Part shown: in pieces, positions 18,725-26,945 of the stretch
How positions within the stretch are numbered: the stretch's first letter is position 1
Layout of the letters: each line of letters starts with the position of its first letter
Assembly: GCF_003149245.1 (NCBI RefSeq)
Contig: NZ_QGDL01000006.1
Location: 62,001-126,000 of the forward strand
Direction of reading: 5' to 3'
Source: Faecalicatena orotica
GTDB taxonomy: Bacteria > Bacillota > Clostridia > Lachnospirales > Lachnospiraceae
DNA: 64,000 nt
The notes under the pieces: model-generated
What the model saw: the letters and a program-made list of their open reading frames with translations, nothing else
The model's database searches: none
Told to the model about the DNA's origin: nothing
Program-made: the position numbers and the translations under genes

Positions 18725-18777
18725 ATTATAGCAACAAAAAAAGAAACTCCTGAAAAGTTCGCATATTGGAAACTCCT
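18725..18777 (-). promoter_or_regulatory. GH95 promoter -10 with GAAACTCCT direct repeats
   Basis: On the minus strand TATAAT (18725-18730) precedes the GH95 gene by about 35 bp but has no good -35. Two identical direct repeats GAAACTCCT (plus-strand reading) lie at 18743-18751 and 18769-18777, 26 bp apart, the first covering the -35 position. They are candidate binding sites for the RpiR protein encoded next door. Confidence 0.45.
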
Positions 18778-18797
18778 TCAGTAATTTCTCTCTTGTA

Positions 18798-19640
18798 TCA
18801 TCTTTTTATTTCTGTTTCTTCTGTTGTATTTTCCTGCGGGAAACCATAGATCTGCTGGTATCTCAATGCAATCTGCTCTATAAGGAGCTGGTAAAGAATG
18901 GGGTGGTTCTGTACCTTGTCAGAATAATCCAGAATCAGGCAGTCATCCACCCGCGGATCATCCCGCATCTTCTCGTTGGATGTAACAAGTACTACCTTTG
19001 CCTTTGTTTTATCGAAGCAGGTCTTCTTCGGGCAGCCCTCCAGTCTGGAGTATACATTGATATATCTGCCGGAATTCGAGAAAATAACAAGAACTGTATC
19101 TTCTTCTGCATTTTCAATATACCGGGTCTGTTTCATATCGTCAATGGTCGTATAGACAAACTTTCTGTATAGCGACATCTTATACTGGAAGTTTAAAGCC
19201 GCTGTCTCCGAATAGACTTCTCCGAAAGCAGCAACCTTCTTATACTCATGGATATCCCTGACAAGGGCATCAATCTTGCGGAAATCGGCCCCTTCAAACA
19301 AATGCCGGATATCCCTCGCCAGAACATCCATATAGGTATTCACTCCGTTCTGGCAGATAAAATCCGTAATATTAATCGTACTTCCGTCCTTTGTATATAT
19401 CTCCTTTTTCTTCTCGCCCATAGCGGCCCACTTAAAATCCGTATAGTCTTCAAAGCCAAGGCCCCTGACAAACTTTGAGATCGTGGATTTCGAAACATTG
19501 CACAGCTTCGCAATCTCCCCGATCGAATTTTCAACAATATGGTCCATATTCTCCATCATCACACTGGCAATATGGTATTCTGTGGTATCCGCATCTTCTC
19601 CGTTAATCAGAGTAGCCAGCCGCTGGTATAAAATATACAT
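18798..19640 (-). CDS. RpiR-family transcriptional regulator (HTH + SIS)
   Basis: A 280-residue regulator. The N-terminal HTH_6 domain (residues about 1-75) has NSIGEIAKLCNVSKSTISKF as recognition region; the C-terminal SIS domain (about 105-240), which binds sugar phosphates, shows KVAAFGEVYSETAALNFQYK and DTVLVIFSNSGRYINVYSRL. The start chosen is ATG at 19640 (MYILYQRLATLI). Upstream in-frame codons would run through a TATAAT-like element at 19683-19688 and lack a ribosome site. RpiR proteins usually sense phosphosugars, which suits control of the following GH95-PTS genes. Confidence 0.88.
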   Translation of the reverse strand: MYILYQRLATLINGEDADTTEYHIASVMMENMDHIVENSIGEIAKLCNVSKSTISKFVRGLGFEDYTDFKWAAMGEKKKEIYTKDGSTINITDFICQNGVNTYMDVLARDIRHLFEGADFRKIDALVRDIHEYKKVAAFGEVYSETAALNFQYKMSLYRKFVYTTIDDMKQTRYIENAEEDTVLVIFSNSGRYINVYSRLEGCPKKTCFDKTKAKVVLVTSNEKMRDDPRVDDCLILDYSDKVQNHPILYQLLIEQIALRYQQIYGFPQENTTEETEIKR

Positions 19641-19750
19641 GGTCCAAACCTTCCTTCCCTCAGCCTCCTGTATAACCATAGTATTATATTGATATTCTCT
19701 ATATTTTTCTATCATATTACAATTGGATATCAGAAGCAACAGAAATCAAA

Positions 19751-19792
19751 AATAAAAGCCAGCACGGTAATGAGTGCCGTGCTGGCTTTTAT
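19751..19792 (-). terminator. Terminator of the aldolase-to-reductase operon
   Basis: Perfect inverted repeat AATAAAAGCCAGCACGG / CCGTGCTGGCTTTTATT with an 8-nt loop, 13 bp after the stop of the aldo/keto reductase. The T-run is present on the minus strand. Confidence 0.85.
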
Positions 19793-19804
19793 TTATATTC
19801 AGAC

Positions 19805-20821
19805 TTATAAAGTTACAATTACTCCGTCTTCATCCCACAAGTCATGCCAGTCTTTCGCGCCTTCCCAGAGGAATACCTGACCCTTAACAAGTCTGTTGTT
19901 TCTCTCCAGTGTCGCGATCTTAGCCATTTCCTCGTCTGTCAGAGGATCTTCTGTCATGCATTTTAAGTTGCTCACATACTCTGCTTCATGAACTGAGAAC
20001 GGAATCGGGATCTGGCCTCTCTGGTGTGCCCATTTCAGGGCGATTGTTGCCGGGTGCACTCCGTGTGCCTGTGCAATCTCTTTCATCTCTGGTGTCTGCA
20101 GGTCAGCAACATCTTCCGGACACATATCTCTTTCCGGTCTCTGAGGTGATCCAAGCGGCATGAATCCGATTGGCTGGATATTGTGTGCCACGAGATAATC
20201 GAATAATTCCTGCTGCTGGAAACATACATGAAGTTCCAACTCACATGCTACAGGCATGATCTTCATTTCCGGCAGAACAGCTTCCAGTTTCGGAATTGTC
20301 ATGTTGGAAATACCGATGTGGCGGATCAGGCCTTTTTCTACCAGTTCTTCGCACTGTCTGTATGTACTCATGAATTCCTCTACACTAAATGGTTTGGAAT
20401 CCGGGTTGCGGGAATCTACATCACATCCCGGTGCATGATAGTTCGGGAAAGGCCAGTGAATGAAGAACAGGTCGATGTATTCACACTGTAAATCTGCAAT
20501 GCTCTTTCTGCAGGATTCTTCCACTCTGTCGTGCATATCATTCCATACTTTTGTCATGATATAGAGGTCCTTGCGTTCTACAACGCCTTCATCAAATGCA
20601 GCTTTGAAAACTTCCCCGATCTGGTCCTCGTTTCCATAGCATGCCGCACAGTCAAACATACGGTATCCACAGCGGATTGCGCCTGCCACTGCAGCTGATA
20701 CCTGCTCTGCCGTGAATCTGTCTGATCCGAATGTTCCCATACCTACGCATGGTACTTCCTCTCCTGTGTAAAACTTTACTTTTGGCACATCTGCCGGGTT
20801 AATACATGTTCCCATAATCAT
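19805..20821 (-). CDS. Aldo/keto reductase
   Basis: NAD(P)H-dependent carbonyl reductase, 338 residues, TIM-barrel. The catalytic tetrad can be read: Asp in GYRMFDCAACYGNE, Tyr in ACYGN, Lys in YIMTKVWND, His in LFFIHWPFPN. The coenzyme-site end is IPIPFSVHEAEYVSNLKC. It is the last gene of a six-gene operon with a sugar-alcohol-type dehydrogenase and two kinases, so an aldose/polyol or ketose substrate is likely. Lactaldehyde reduction cannot be excluded given the fucose setting. It begins 16 bp after the PfkB gene. Confidence 0.9.
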   Translation of the reverse strand: MIMGTCINPADVPKVKFYTGEEVPCVGMGTFGSDRFTAEQVSAAVAGAIRCGYRMFDCAACYGNEDQIGEVFKAAFDEGVVERKDLYIMTKVWNDMHDRVEESCRKSIADLQCEYIDLFFIHWPFPNYHAPGCDVDSRNPDSKPFSVEEFMSTYRQCEELVEKGLIRHIGISNMTIPKLEAVLPEMKIMPVACELELHVCFQQQELFDYLVAHNIQPIGFMPLGSPQRPERDMCPEDVADLQTPEMKEIAQAHGVHPATIALKWAHQRGQIPIPFSVHEAEYVSNLKCMTEDPLTDEEMAKIATLERNNRLVKGQVFLWEGAKDWHDLWDEDGVIVTL

Positions 20822-20836
20822 ATCTCCTTTTTTCTT

Positions 20837-21769
20837 TTATGTTAATTTTGTTATCACAACTTCAGGGAAGATTCTTTCCATATCTTCCTTTACGAAAAAT
20901 CCGGTTTCCTCTCTTAACGCCGCTGCCGCCGATATCGCGCTTGCCTTGCGTAAGATGCCTTCAATCCCCATACCTTCACTCAGGCCAAGGGCAAAGCCTG
21001 CAATCATGGAGTCTCCGCAGCCCACGGTATTGACCGCATCAATCTTCGGCACTTTTGCCTGATAGATCCCCTCGTCACATACGACGAAGGAGCCGTCTCC
21101 TCCGAGGGAAACTGCAACAATCTCTACTCCCCGCCTGTGGATTTCTTTTGCCGCCTCTATCATTTCCATCATGTTGTCACAGGATTTCCCCGTCAGCATA
21201 CGAATCTCATCGATATTCGGCTTAATCATGGTCGGGCAGGCTTCGATCCCCATCTCAAGCAGTTTCCCGCTCGTATCCAGAATCACCTTTTTCCCCGCAT
21301 CCTTCACGATTTTTACAAGCCTCTGGTATGCTGTGCCGTCCAGGCCTTTCGGGACACTCCCGGACATGGATACAACATCGGCCTTCTGTACAAGCTCTTT
21401 AAATGTTTCCATGAATCCCTGAAAATCCTCTTCTGTCACCGTGAATCCCGGCTCCAGAAATTCAGTCTGTACCTTGTTTGCCTCGTCCCATATATTGATA
21501 CAGGAACGGCTCTCTGCCTCCAGATGATAGAATGCACTTGTTACATGGAACGGTTTCAGAGAATCTTCTATATAATTACCTGCATGCCCTCCGACAAATC
21601 CGGTCGCCACTACTTCGGCTCCCGCTATTGCTGCCGGTTTCGACACATTCAGGCCCTTTCCGCCGGGTGTATAGGCACATTCCTTTACACGGTTGACTTC
21701 ACCTATCCTAAATTCCTCAACCACATAGCGTTTGTCAATCGCTGCATTTAAGGTTACTGTCAGTATCAT
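20837..21769 (-). CDS. PfkB-family sugar-phosphate kinase (FruK/LacC-like)
   Basis: A 310-residue ribokinase-superfamily kinase of the 1-phosphofructokinase / tagatose-6-phosphate kinase branch. N-terminal MILTVTLNAAIDKRY; substrate-binding TPGGKGLNVSK; MIKPNIDEIRMLTGK; and VNTVGCGDSMIAGFALG, which contains the anion hole and catalytic Asp. It would convert a ketose monophosphate to the bisphosphate, which the class II aldolase of the same operon can cleave. Exact substrate (fructose-1-P, tagatose-6-P or an epimer) is not decidable here. Confidence 0.9.
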   Translation of the reverse strand: MILTVTLNAAIDKRYVVEEFRIGEVNRVKECAYTPGGKGLNVSKPAAIAGAEVVATGFVGGHAGNYIEDSLKPFHVTSAFYHLEAESRSCINIWDEANKVQTEFLEPGFTVTEEDFQGFMETFKELVQKADVVSMSGSVPKGLDGTAYQRLVKIVKDAGKKVILDTSGKLLEMGIEACPTMIKPNIDEIRMLTGKSCDNMMEMIEAAKEIHRRGVEIVAVSLGGDGSFVVCDEGIYQAKVPKIDAVNTVGCGDSMIAGFALGLSEGMGIEGILRKASAISAAAALREETGFFVKEDMERIFPEVVITKLT

Positions 21770-21780
21770 GCCCGAACCTC

Positions 21781-22830
21781 CTAATCTTCATTCATGAGCA
21801 GGACTTTCCCTTTTACAAGCCCCGGCGTCTTGAACATCTGGAACGCTTCCTGTGCCTGACTCATCGGCATTTTCTTAAAGATGAAGCCCGGATCGAATTT
21901 CAGCTGTCCTGTTGCAAAATAATGTGCCGTCAGTTCCCATTCTTTTCCTGGGAAAGGTGCGCTGTATGACATCCATGACCCGGTCAGTTTGAATTCTTTA
22001 CGGTTCATGTTTTCCCACATTGCCGGTGTGAACGTAAGGTCTACATGAGGGGTGCCGATGAAGCATACATGGGCTTTATTTGCAGCCAGCTCAAATGCCA
22101 TGTACATCGTAGGCGCCTGTCCCGCCGTCTCATATACATAAGCATAGCCCTTTCCGCCGGTAACCGCCATTGCCTCTTCCATATAATTTTCTTTTGTCGT
22201 ATTGATCACTTCGTCTGCGCCAAGGCGTTTCGCGAGTTCCAGTCTTTCATCACTGATATCGAATACGACGACTTTTTTGGAGCCAAAGATTTTCGCCCAC
22301 TGCATGGTGAACATCCCAATGGTTCCGCCGCCCAGAATCGCCACATACTGTCCGCCCTGATAGTCATTCTGGAGAAGGCCGTGCAGCGCGACTGTGGATG
22401 GCTCAAACATGGCACCCTGCTCATAGGAAACACTCTTGTCAAATACGACCGCATTCTGCTCCGGGAGCACGACGTAATCTGCATTACTTCCCTGCTGTCT
22501 GGAGCCGATGAAGCTGTAATGTTTGCAGAGGGAAAAGTTCCCGTTCTGGCAGTCATCACATTTCATACAGGGAAGAAGCGGCGCTCCGGATACTCTGTCT
22601 CCGACCTTAACCTTTGTCACGCCTTCTCCTACGGCAACCACATCGCCTGAAAACTCATGTCCCAGAACGATGGGATAGAAATGTACTCCATTGTGGAGAA
22701 CTCTCGGGATATCGGAACCGCAGATTCCGGAAGCTTTTACTTTTACTTTCACTTCTCCCGGTCCTGCCTGCGGCTCCTCATACTCGAGATACTGCACATC
22801 CTCGTTTGCACATACAACTGCTGCTTTCAT
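21781..22830 (-). CDS. Zn-dependent dehydrogenase, galactitol-1-P 5-dehydrogenase-like
   Basis: Medium-chain dehydrogenase, 349 residues. Catalytic zinc region ASGICGSDIPR and LGHEFSGDVVAVGEG; structural zinc cysteines PLLPCMKCDDCQNGNFSLC; Rossmann AILGGGTIGMFTMQWAK. The segments SGICGSDIPRVLHNGVHFYPI, LLPCMKCDDC, FIGSRQQG and GSWMSYSAPFPGKEWE closely resemble E. coli GatD. It starts one base after the kinase stop with AGGAGG upstream, so it is co-translated with the kinase. A polyol or polyol phosphate is the probable substrate. Confidence 0.88.
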   Translation of the reverse strand: MKAAVVCANEDVQYLEYEEPQAGPGEVKVKVKASGICGSDIPRVLHNGVHFYPIVLGHEFSGDVVAVGEGVTKVKVGDRVSGAPLLPCMKCDDCQNGNFSLCKHYSFIGSRQQGSNADYVVLPEQNAVVFDKSVSYEQGAMFEPSTVALHGLLQNDYQGGQYVAILGGGTIGMFTMQWAKIFGSKKVVVFDISDERLELAKRLGADEVINTTKENYMEEAMAVTGGKGYAYVYETAGQAPTMYMAFELAANKAHVCFIGTPHVDLTFTPAMWENMNRKEFKLTGSWMSYSAPFPGKEWELTAHYFATGQLKFDPGFIFKKMPMSQAQEAFQMFKTPGLVKGKVLLMNED

Positions 22831-22831
22831 C

Positions 22832-24352
22832 TTACCTGCCTCCTGTTTTTTTCATTGTCTCTTTTAAATTATGATAAAGTTCCAGATAAATCTGATAATT
22901 CTCCCCGTAAGTCCCGGTATTCTCTTGATTTGGCTCATGCTTACGCTTTTCTTCCACTGTCAGCGCAACCGCCTCCTCAAAGCTTTCATACATCCCGACG
23001 CCTACACCGGCCAGTATTACTGCCCCTAGCGTCGTTGCCGTATCGGATGACGGTACGATAATCGGTTTCCCGGTAATATCGGATTTGATCTGTGTCCATA
23101 GAAGTGAGTTGGCCGAACCGCCCATTGCCCGCAGTACACTCACTTCTGCCCCGGCTTCTTTTGCCACATCCAGGTTGTGTTTCAGTGCGTATGCAACGCC
23201 TTCCATCGCAGACCGGATAAAGTGTGCCTTCGTCTTGCTGAAATCAAGTCCGTAAAAGACGCCTTTTGCATCCGGGTCCCATATAGGTGATCGCTCGCCG
23301 GACATATAAGGAAGGAATACTACGCCGTCACTGCCCGGGGCTACTTTTTCGGCCATCTCGTTAAATAAGGTCAGAGAGCTTTTTCCCTGTCTCTTCCCTT
23401 CTTCTCTTTCGTAATCACCAAACTGCTGCTCCAGCCACCTCATGACACCGCCGCCTCCGGTCGTGCCCCCCTGAAGGAGCCATTGTCCGGGAACGACATG
23501 GTAGCCGAGTATCAGCCTTTCATCCGCTATGTACTTGTCTGTGCAGATGCTCATCCCACCTGCCTGACCGCCCTGCTCCTGCGTCTCACCCGGATGGATC
23601 ACGCCTGCTCCGAGCGTACCGCATGCCGCATCAAGTCCTCCTGCAACGACTGGTGTCCCTTCCGCGAGCCCGCTTTCCTCTGCTGCCTTTCCGGTCACGG
23701 TGCCGATCACCTCATGGCAGGGATGGATTTCCGGAAGAAGTTCTCTTGGGATTCCAAGCTTTTTGCACATCTCTTCATCCCATGTTCCGGTATGCATGTT
23801 AAAGCAGTGAAGTCCGTATCCCTGGGACATGTCCTGTGTCATCTCTCCGGTCAGCTTATAGGCAATGTAGCTGTTTGACTGGAGTATCTTATATGTATTC
23901 TGATACACCTCAGGCAGGTTCCTCTTGTACCAGATAATCTTTGCCGTCGTGTAGGATGGCTGGAGTGAATTCCCGGAAAGCCCGAATATCTCTTCTGAAC
24001 CGATTGTTTCATTCAGCTCCTCACAGATATCTGCGGCCCTTGTATCCATCCAGATCGGTGTGTTCGTCAGCACATTGCCGTCTTTGTCAACCGCAATCGC
24101 CGACCAGCTCTGTCCGTCGATTCCTATACCAGCAATCTCCCCTGCTGAAATCTGACCCTTTTCCAGTACTTCCCTGACAGCAGAGCATACTGCCTGCCAC
24201 CATTCCTCGGGATTCTGCTCTGCCCAGCCTGGTTTGGGGTAATACACCGGATAATCGCCATTTGCAGATGCGATCACATGCCCTTCCCTGTTAAAAACGG
24301 CGATCTTACATGCACTCGTCCCTATATCAATTCCTAATAAATATTGTTTCAT
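22832..24352 (-). CDS. FGGY-family carbohydrate kinase (xylulokinase-like)
   Basis: A 506-residue sugar kinase with the N-terminal phosphate loop LLGIDIGTSACKIAVFN, IDGQSWSAIAVDKDG, the mid-domain VAGGLDAACGTLGAGV and the C-terminal ATP site LRAMGGSANSLLWTQIKSDI with TTLGAVILAGVG. It resembles XylB but the operon lacks xylose isomerase; paired with a PfkB kinase and a class II aldolase it more likely phosphorylates a hexulose. It begins 21 bp after the LacI gene and ends one base before the GatD-like start. Confidence 0.9.
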   Translation of the reverse strand: MKQYLLGIDIGTSACKIAVFNREGHVIASANGDYPVYYPKPGWAEQNPEEWWQAVCSAVREVLEKGQISAGEIAGIGIDGQSWSAIAVDKDGNVLTNTPIWMDTRAADICEELNETIGSEEIFGLSGNSLQPSYTTAKIIWYKRNLPEVYQNTYKILQSNSYIAYKLTGEMTQDMSQGYGLHCFNMHTGTWDEEMCKKLGIPRELLPEIHPCHEVIGTVTGKAAEESGLAEGTPVVAGGLDAACGTLGAGVIHPGETQEQGGQAGGMSICTDKYIADERLILGYHVVPGQWLLQGGTTGGGGVMRWLEQQFGDYEREEGKRQGKSSLTLFNEMAEKVAPGSDGVVFLPYMSGERSPIWDPDAKGVFYGLDFSKTKAHFIRSAMEGVAYALKHNLDVAKEAGAEVSVLRAMGGSANSLLWTQIKSDITGKPIIVPSSDTATTLGAVILAGVGVGMYESFEEAVALTVEEKRKHEPNQENTGTYGENYQIYLELYHNLKETMKKTGGR

Positions 24353-24373
24353 TACTAACCTCCCACGCGGCTA

Positions 24374-25369
24374 TTATACCGATTTTCCTTCCACAAAGCT
24401 TGTTTTCAGCTTCACAGCCTGATGCCCGTCAGTATCCCCAGATTCTTCCAGTCTCTTAAGCATCAGCGCCGCCACATGCCGGGCGATCTCTTCCGTAGGC
24501 TGCGTCACAATACTCAGTTTCGGGATACTTGCCTTTGCAAATTCCACGTTATCGAACCCGATGAAAGACAGCTCATCCGGTATGCGGATTCCCAATTCAT
24601 TGATCTCAATGATGGCCCCCATCGTCATTTCGTAGTTCGATACAAAGATTGCCGTCATGTCCGAGTTTCTAGTGACCAGTTCTTTCATTGCCGACGCGCC
24701 GCCTTCGATGGTGTAATCCCCCCACGCCGCAAACCTCGCCTCCGGCTCTATCCCTGCTTCTTTCAATGCAAGGCAGTAGCCTCTGTACCTCTCCTGTGCT
24801 GTGTAGATATCCTTCGGGCCGGCAATCATACCGATCTTCCTGTGTCCGGCTTTCAAAAGCCTCCCGACCGCGTCACGCGCCGCCCCTTCATTGTCAACCA
24901 GTACACTGTCACAGTCGACTCCGTCCAGTTTTCTGTCGATCACGACCACCGGCTTACCGGCTTTCGTAAAACGGTTCAGATATTTCCCCTGACGCCCGGA
25001 GGGCATGATAATCAGTCCGTCCACTCTTCTGTGGAGCAGGAATTCTACCGCCTCTTCCTCGCGTCTCTCATCTGTACGGCAGTCGCAGATCATCGTCGCA
25101 TATCCCTGGCTTCTGAGCTGGTCTTCTACTTCTGTGATGATCTCTGCACAGAAAATGTTGTTTAGCTCCGGAATGATAATTCCGATGATCTTTGTCTTGT
25201 TCGTCTTGAGCCCCCTGGCAACCTCATTTACCTCGAAGTGAAGTTCCTCTATGGCTTCCTCTATTTTGATGCGGTTCTTTTCTCTGACATTTCCCCCGTT
25301 TAAATAAGAAGAGATTGTTGCGAGTCCGAGTCCCGTCTTCTTTGCTATATCTTTGATTGTAGCTGCCAT
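24374..25369 (-). CDS. LacI-family transcriptional repressor
   Basis: 331 residues from ATG at 25369 (MAATIKDIAKKTGLGLATIS), two bases after the aldolase stop, with AAGG upstream. Residues 1-60 are the LacI helix-turn-helix and hinge (NEVARGLKTNKTKIIGIIIP); the rest is the periplasmic-binding-like effector domain (VDGLIIMPSGRQG; RKIGMIAGPKD; TAIFVSNYEMTMGAI; LSFIGFDNVEFAKASIPKLS). It is encoded inside the operon it most likely controls: a perfect LacI-type palindrome overlaps the operon start at 26243-26262. Confidence 0.93.
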   Translation of the reverse strand: MAATIKDIAKKTGLGLATISSYLNGGNVREKNRIKIEEAIEELHFEVNEVARGLKTNKTKIIGIIIPELNNIFCAEIITEVEDQLRSQGYATMICDCRTDERREEEAVEFLLHRRVDGLIIMPSGRQGKYLNRFTKAGKPVVVIDRKLDGVDCDSVLVDNEGAARDAVGRLLKAGHRKIGMIAGPKDIYTAQERYRGYCLALKEAGIEPEARFAAWGDYTIEGGASAMKELVTRNSDMTAIFVSNYEMTMGAIIEINELGIRIPDELSFIGFDNVEFAKASIPKLSIVTQPTEEIARHVAALMLKRLEESGDTDGHQAVKLKTSFVEGKSV

Positions 25370-25371
25370 AC

Positions 25372-26220
25372 CTATGCCTTGTGGTCGCATCCACACACTT
25401 TCATGCGTTCCATCACCAGTTTCTTTACAGCTTCCATCCCTACAGTGCCAAACTTCTTAGGATCGAAGGTGTCCGGCTTCTCTTCCAGAAGCTTCTTGCC
25501 TGCGTCTGTGTATGCAACGCGAAGTTCTGTAGCAAAATTCACCTTGCACATACCGCGCTGTACACATTCCCTGACATCCTCATCACTTAAACCTGATGCA
25601 CCGTGGAGTACGAGTGGGACGGAAACAACTTTTTTGATTTCGGATACTCTCTCTTTATCAAGGACCGGTGTTCCCGCATAGAATCCATGAGCCGTGCCGA
25701 TCGCGATTGCAAGAGAGGAAACCCCTGTGCGCTCTACAAATTCCTTTGCCTCTGCCGGATCTGTGTTGGTGTCTGCCTCTGCCTCGAGGTCATCCTCCTT
25801 GCCCCCGACCTTGCCAAGTTCTGCCTCTACCGGTATCCCACATGCCTTAGCTACATCCACAACCTTCCTGCTCACTGCAATGTTATCTTCGAAGCTTTCA
25901 TGTGAACCATCGATCATGACAGATGTATATCCCGCCTTGATTGCCTGTACAGCCAGTTCAAAACTGCTGCCGTGGTCAAGATGAAGACATACCGGGACAG
26001 TAGCTTTCTCAGCTTCTGCTGCAACGATTCCGAAATAAGTCTCAAGTGTACCATACTTCACCGTAGACGGAGTTGTCTGAAGCATAACAGGTGCGCGCAG
26101 TTCTTCTGCTGCTGCGATCACGGCCTTCACCATCTCCATGTTCTCCACATTAAAAGCGCCTACTGCATAACCGCCCTTTTGTGCGTCCAATAACATTTGT
26201 TCTGATGTAACTAATGGCAT
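25372..26220 (-). CDS. Class II ketose-bisphosphate aldolase (GatY/KbaY-like)
   Basis: Zn-dependent aldolase that splits a ketose-1,6-bisphosphate to DHAP and glyceraldehyde-3-P. 282 residues from the ATG at 26220 (MPLVTSEQMLLDAQKGGYAV), with AAAGGAGG nine bases upstream; longer in-frame starts run through the operator. Zinc and substrate motifs: VCLHLDHGSSFE, VMIDGSHESFEDN, VEAELGKVGGKED, AIAIGTAHGFY, LVLHGASGLSDEDV. First gene of the LacI operon. Fructose- and tagatose-type enzymes cannot be separated by eye; the GatD-like neighbour favours the tagatose side. Confidence 0.9.
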   Translation of the reverse strand: MPLVTSEQMLLDAQKGGYAVGAFNVENMEMVKAVIAAAEELRAPVMLQTTPSTVKYGTLETYFGIVAAEAEKATVPVCLHLDHGSSFELAVQAIKAGYTSVMIDGSHESFEDNIAVSRKVVDVAKACGIPVEAELGKVGGKEDDLEAEADTNTDPAEAKEFVERTGVSSLAIAIGTAHGFYAGTPVLDKERVSEIKKVVSVPLVLHGASGLSDEDVRECVQRGMCKVNFATELRVAYTDAGKKLLEEKPDTFDPKKFGTVGMEAVKKLVMERMKVCGCDHKA

Positions 26221-26242
26221 ATGTAATATCCTCCTTTTTGTC

Positions 26243-26262
26243 AAACCGAAACGTTTCGGTTT
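26243..26262. promoter_or_regulatory. LacI-type operator
   Basis: Perfect 20-bp palindrome AAACCGAAAC/GTTTCGGTTT with the central CG typical of LacI-family sites. It lies 10 bp downstream of the -10 of the operon promoter, over the transcription start, where a repressor would block initiation. The repressor gene is the second gene of the operon. Confidence 0.88.
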
Positions 26263-26272
26263 TTATGATTTT

Positions 26273-26301
26273 ATAATAACTCTGCTCTCCGGAAAAGTCA
26301 A
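26273..26301 (-). promoter_or_regulatory. Promoter of the aldolase-lacI-kinase operon
   Basis: On the minus strand TTGACT (26296-26301), 17 bp, TATTAT (26273-26278), close to the vegetative consensus, followed by the LacI operator. Confidence 0.8.
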
Positions 26302-26404
26302 TTGTTAGTTGAAGGGAATTTCATTTTTAGTAATATGTTCTATTTCTTCTTCTGTTTTTTTGTGCAATCCGTATAGAAATACCTGGCGCACCCTATGAAA
26401 TAAT

Positions 26405-26447
26405 AAAGCAGCTGACAGAGCTTCTGTTATGCTCTGCCGGCTGCTTT
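26405..26447 (-). terminator. Terminator after rhaM
   Basis: Hairpin AAAGCAGCTGACAGAGC / GCTCTGCCGGCTGCTTT with two non-Watson-Crick positions and a 9-nt loop, 20 bp downstream of the rhaM stop. The minus-strand T-run is short (TTTATTATTT); the plus strand has TTTTTT. Confidence 0.7.
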
Positions 26448-26466
26448 TTTCTTCATCCCCGGTATG

Positions 26467-26781
26467 TTAATCCAGATGGAAAACAGGCATCAGGTCTACA
26501 GAGACCGGACTGTTGTCTGGATTCGTTTCCATGATATCTGCCATGTAATCCCACCACTTGCGGCAGATTTCTGTATCCGCACTCTTGTCCCACTTTTCTG
26601 CATCCTCCAGTTCGATGTAGCCATAGAGTATATCCGTTTCCGTATCCAGGAAAATGGAATAATTAGATCCGCCGTACTCATGGATCATCTCCTTCATCTC
26701 CGGCCAGAGTGCATTGTGACGCTTCTCATATTCCTTCTCCATCCCCGGATATAATTTCATTTTAAAGCTTTTTCTTACCAT
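26467..26781 (-). CDS. rhaM: L-rhamnose mutarotase RhaM
   Basis: Interconverts alpha- and beta-L-rhamnopyranose so that the isomerase receives its preferred anomer. From ATG at 26781 ([18 protein letters not shown]) it is 104 residues, the same length as E. coli RhaM. Conserved features are [17 protein letters not shown] (catalytic His), [26 protein letters not shown] and the terminal VFHLD. The upstream AAAGGAG also sits three bases from another ATG at 26787, a poorer spacing. It follows the rhamnose-type ABC transporter, which strongly supports rhamnose as that transporter's ligand. Confidence 0.93.
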   Translation of the reverse strand: MVRKSFKMKLYPGMEKEYEKRHNALWPEMKEMIHEYGGSNYSIFLDTETDILYGYIELEDAEKWDKSADTEICRKWWDYMADIMETNPDNSPVSVDLMPVFHLD

Positions 26782-26881
26782 GATCATTTTCTCCTTTCGG
26801 CCGCGGCCCCCTATAATTTTTTCTGATTTAAACATATCATCATCGCCCGCTTTTGTCCAGTTTACAGACTGGTCTGTGTTG

Positions 26882-26927
26882 AATAATTAATATGGCGGAC
26901 CTTTAACGGCCCGCCATATTAATTATT
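26882..26927 (-). terminator. Inverted repeat after the rhamnose-binding protein gene
   Basis: Perfect 17-bp arms AATAATTAATATGGCGG / CCGCCATATTAATTATT with a 12-nt loop, 19 bp after the SBP stop. The T-richness is moderate, so partial termination or 3'-end protection is plausible, leaving lower expression of rhaM downstream. Confidence 0.7.
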
Positions 26928-26945
26928 ATTTATGAGGAGTAAATT

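Noticed and set aside
17820-18731. Plus-strand open frame of 303 codons opposite GH95
   Set aside because: Antisense shadow of the fucosidase, no recognisable motif and unlikely composition.
22832-24352. Calling the FGGY kinase xylB
   Set aside because: No xylose isomerase or pentose genes nearby; the neighbours point to hexulose metabolism, so only the family is stated.
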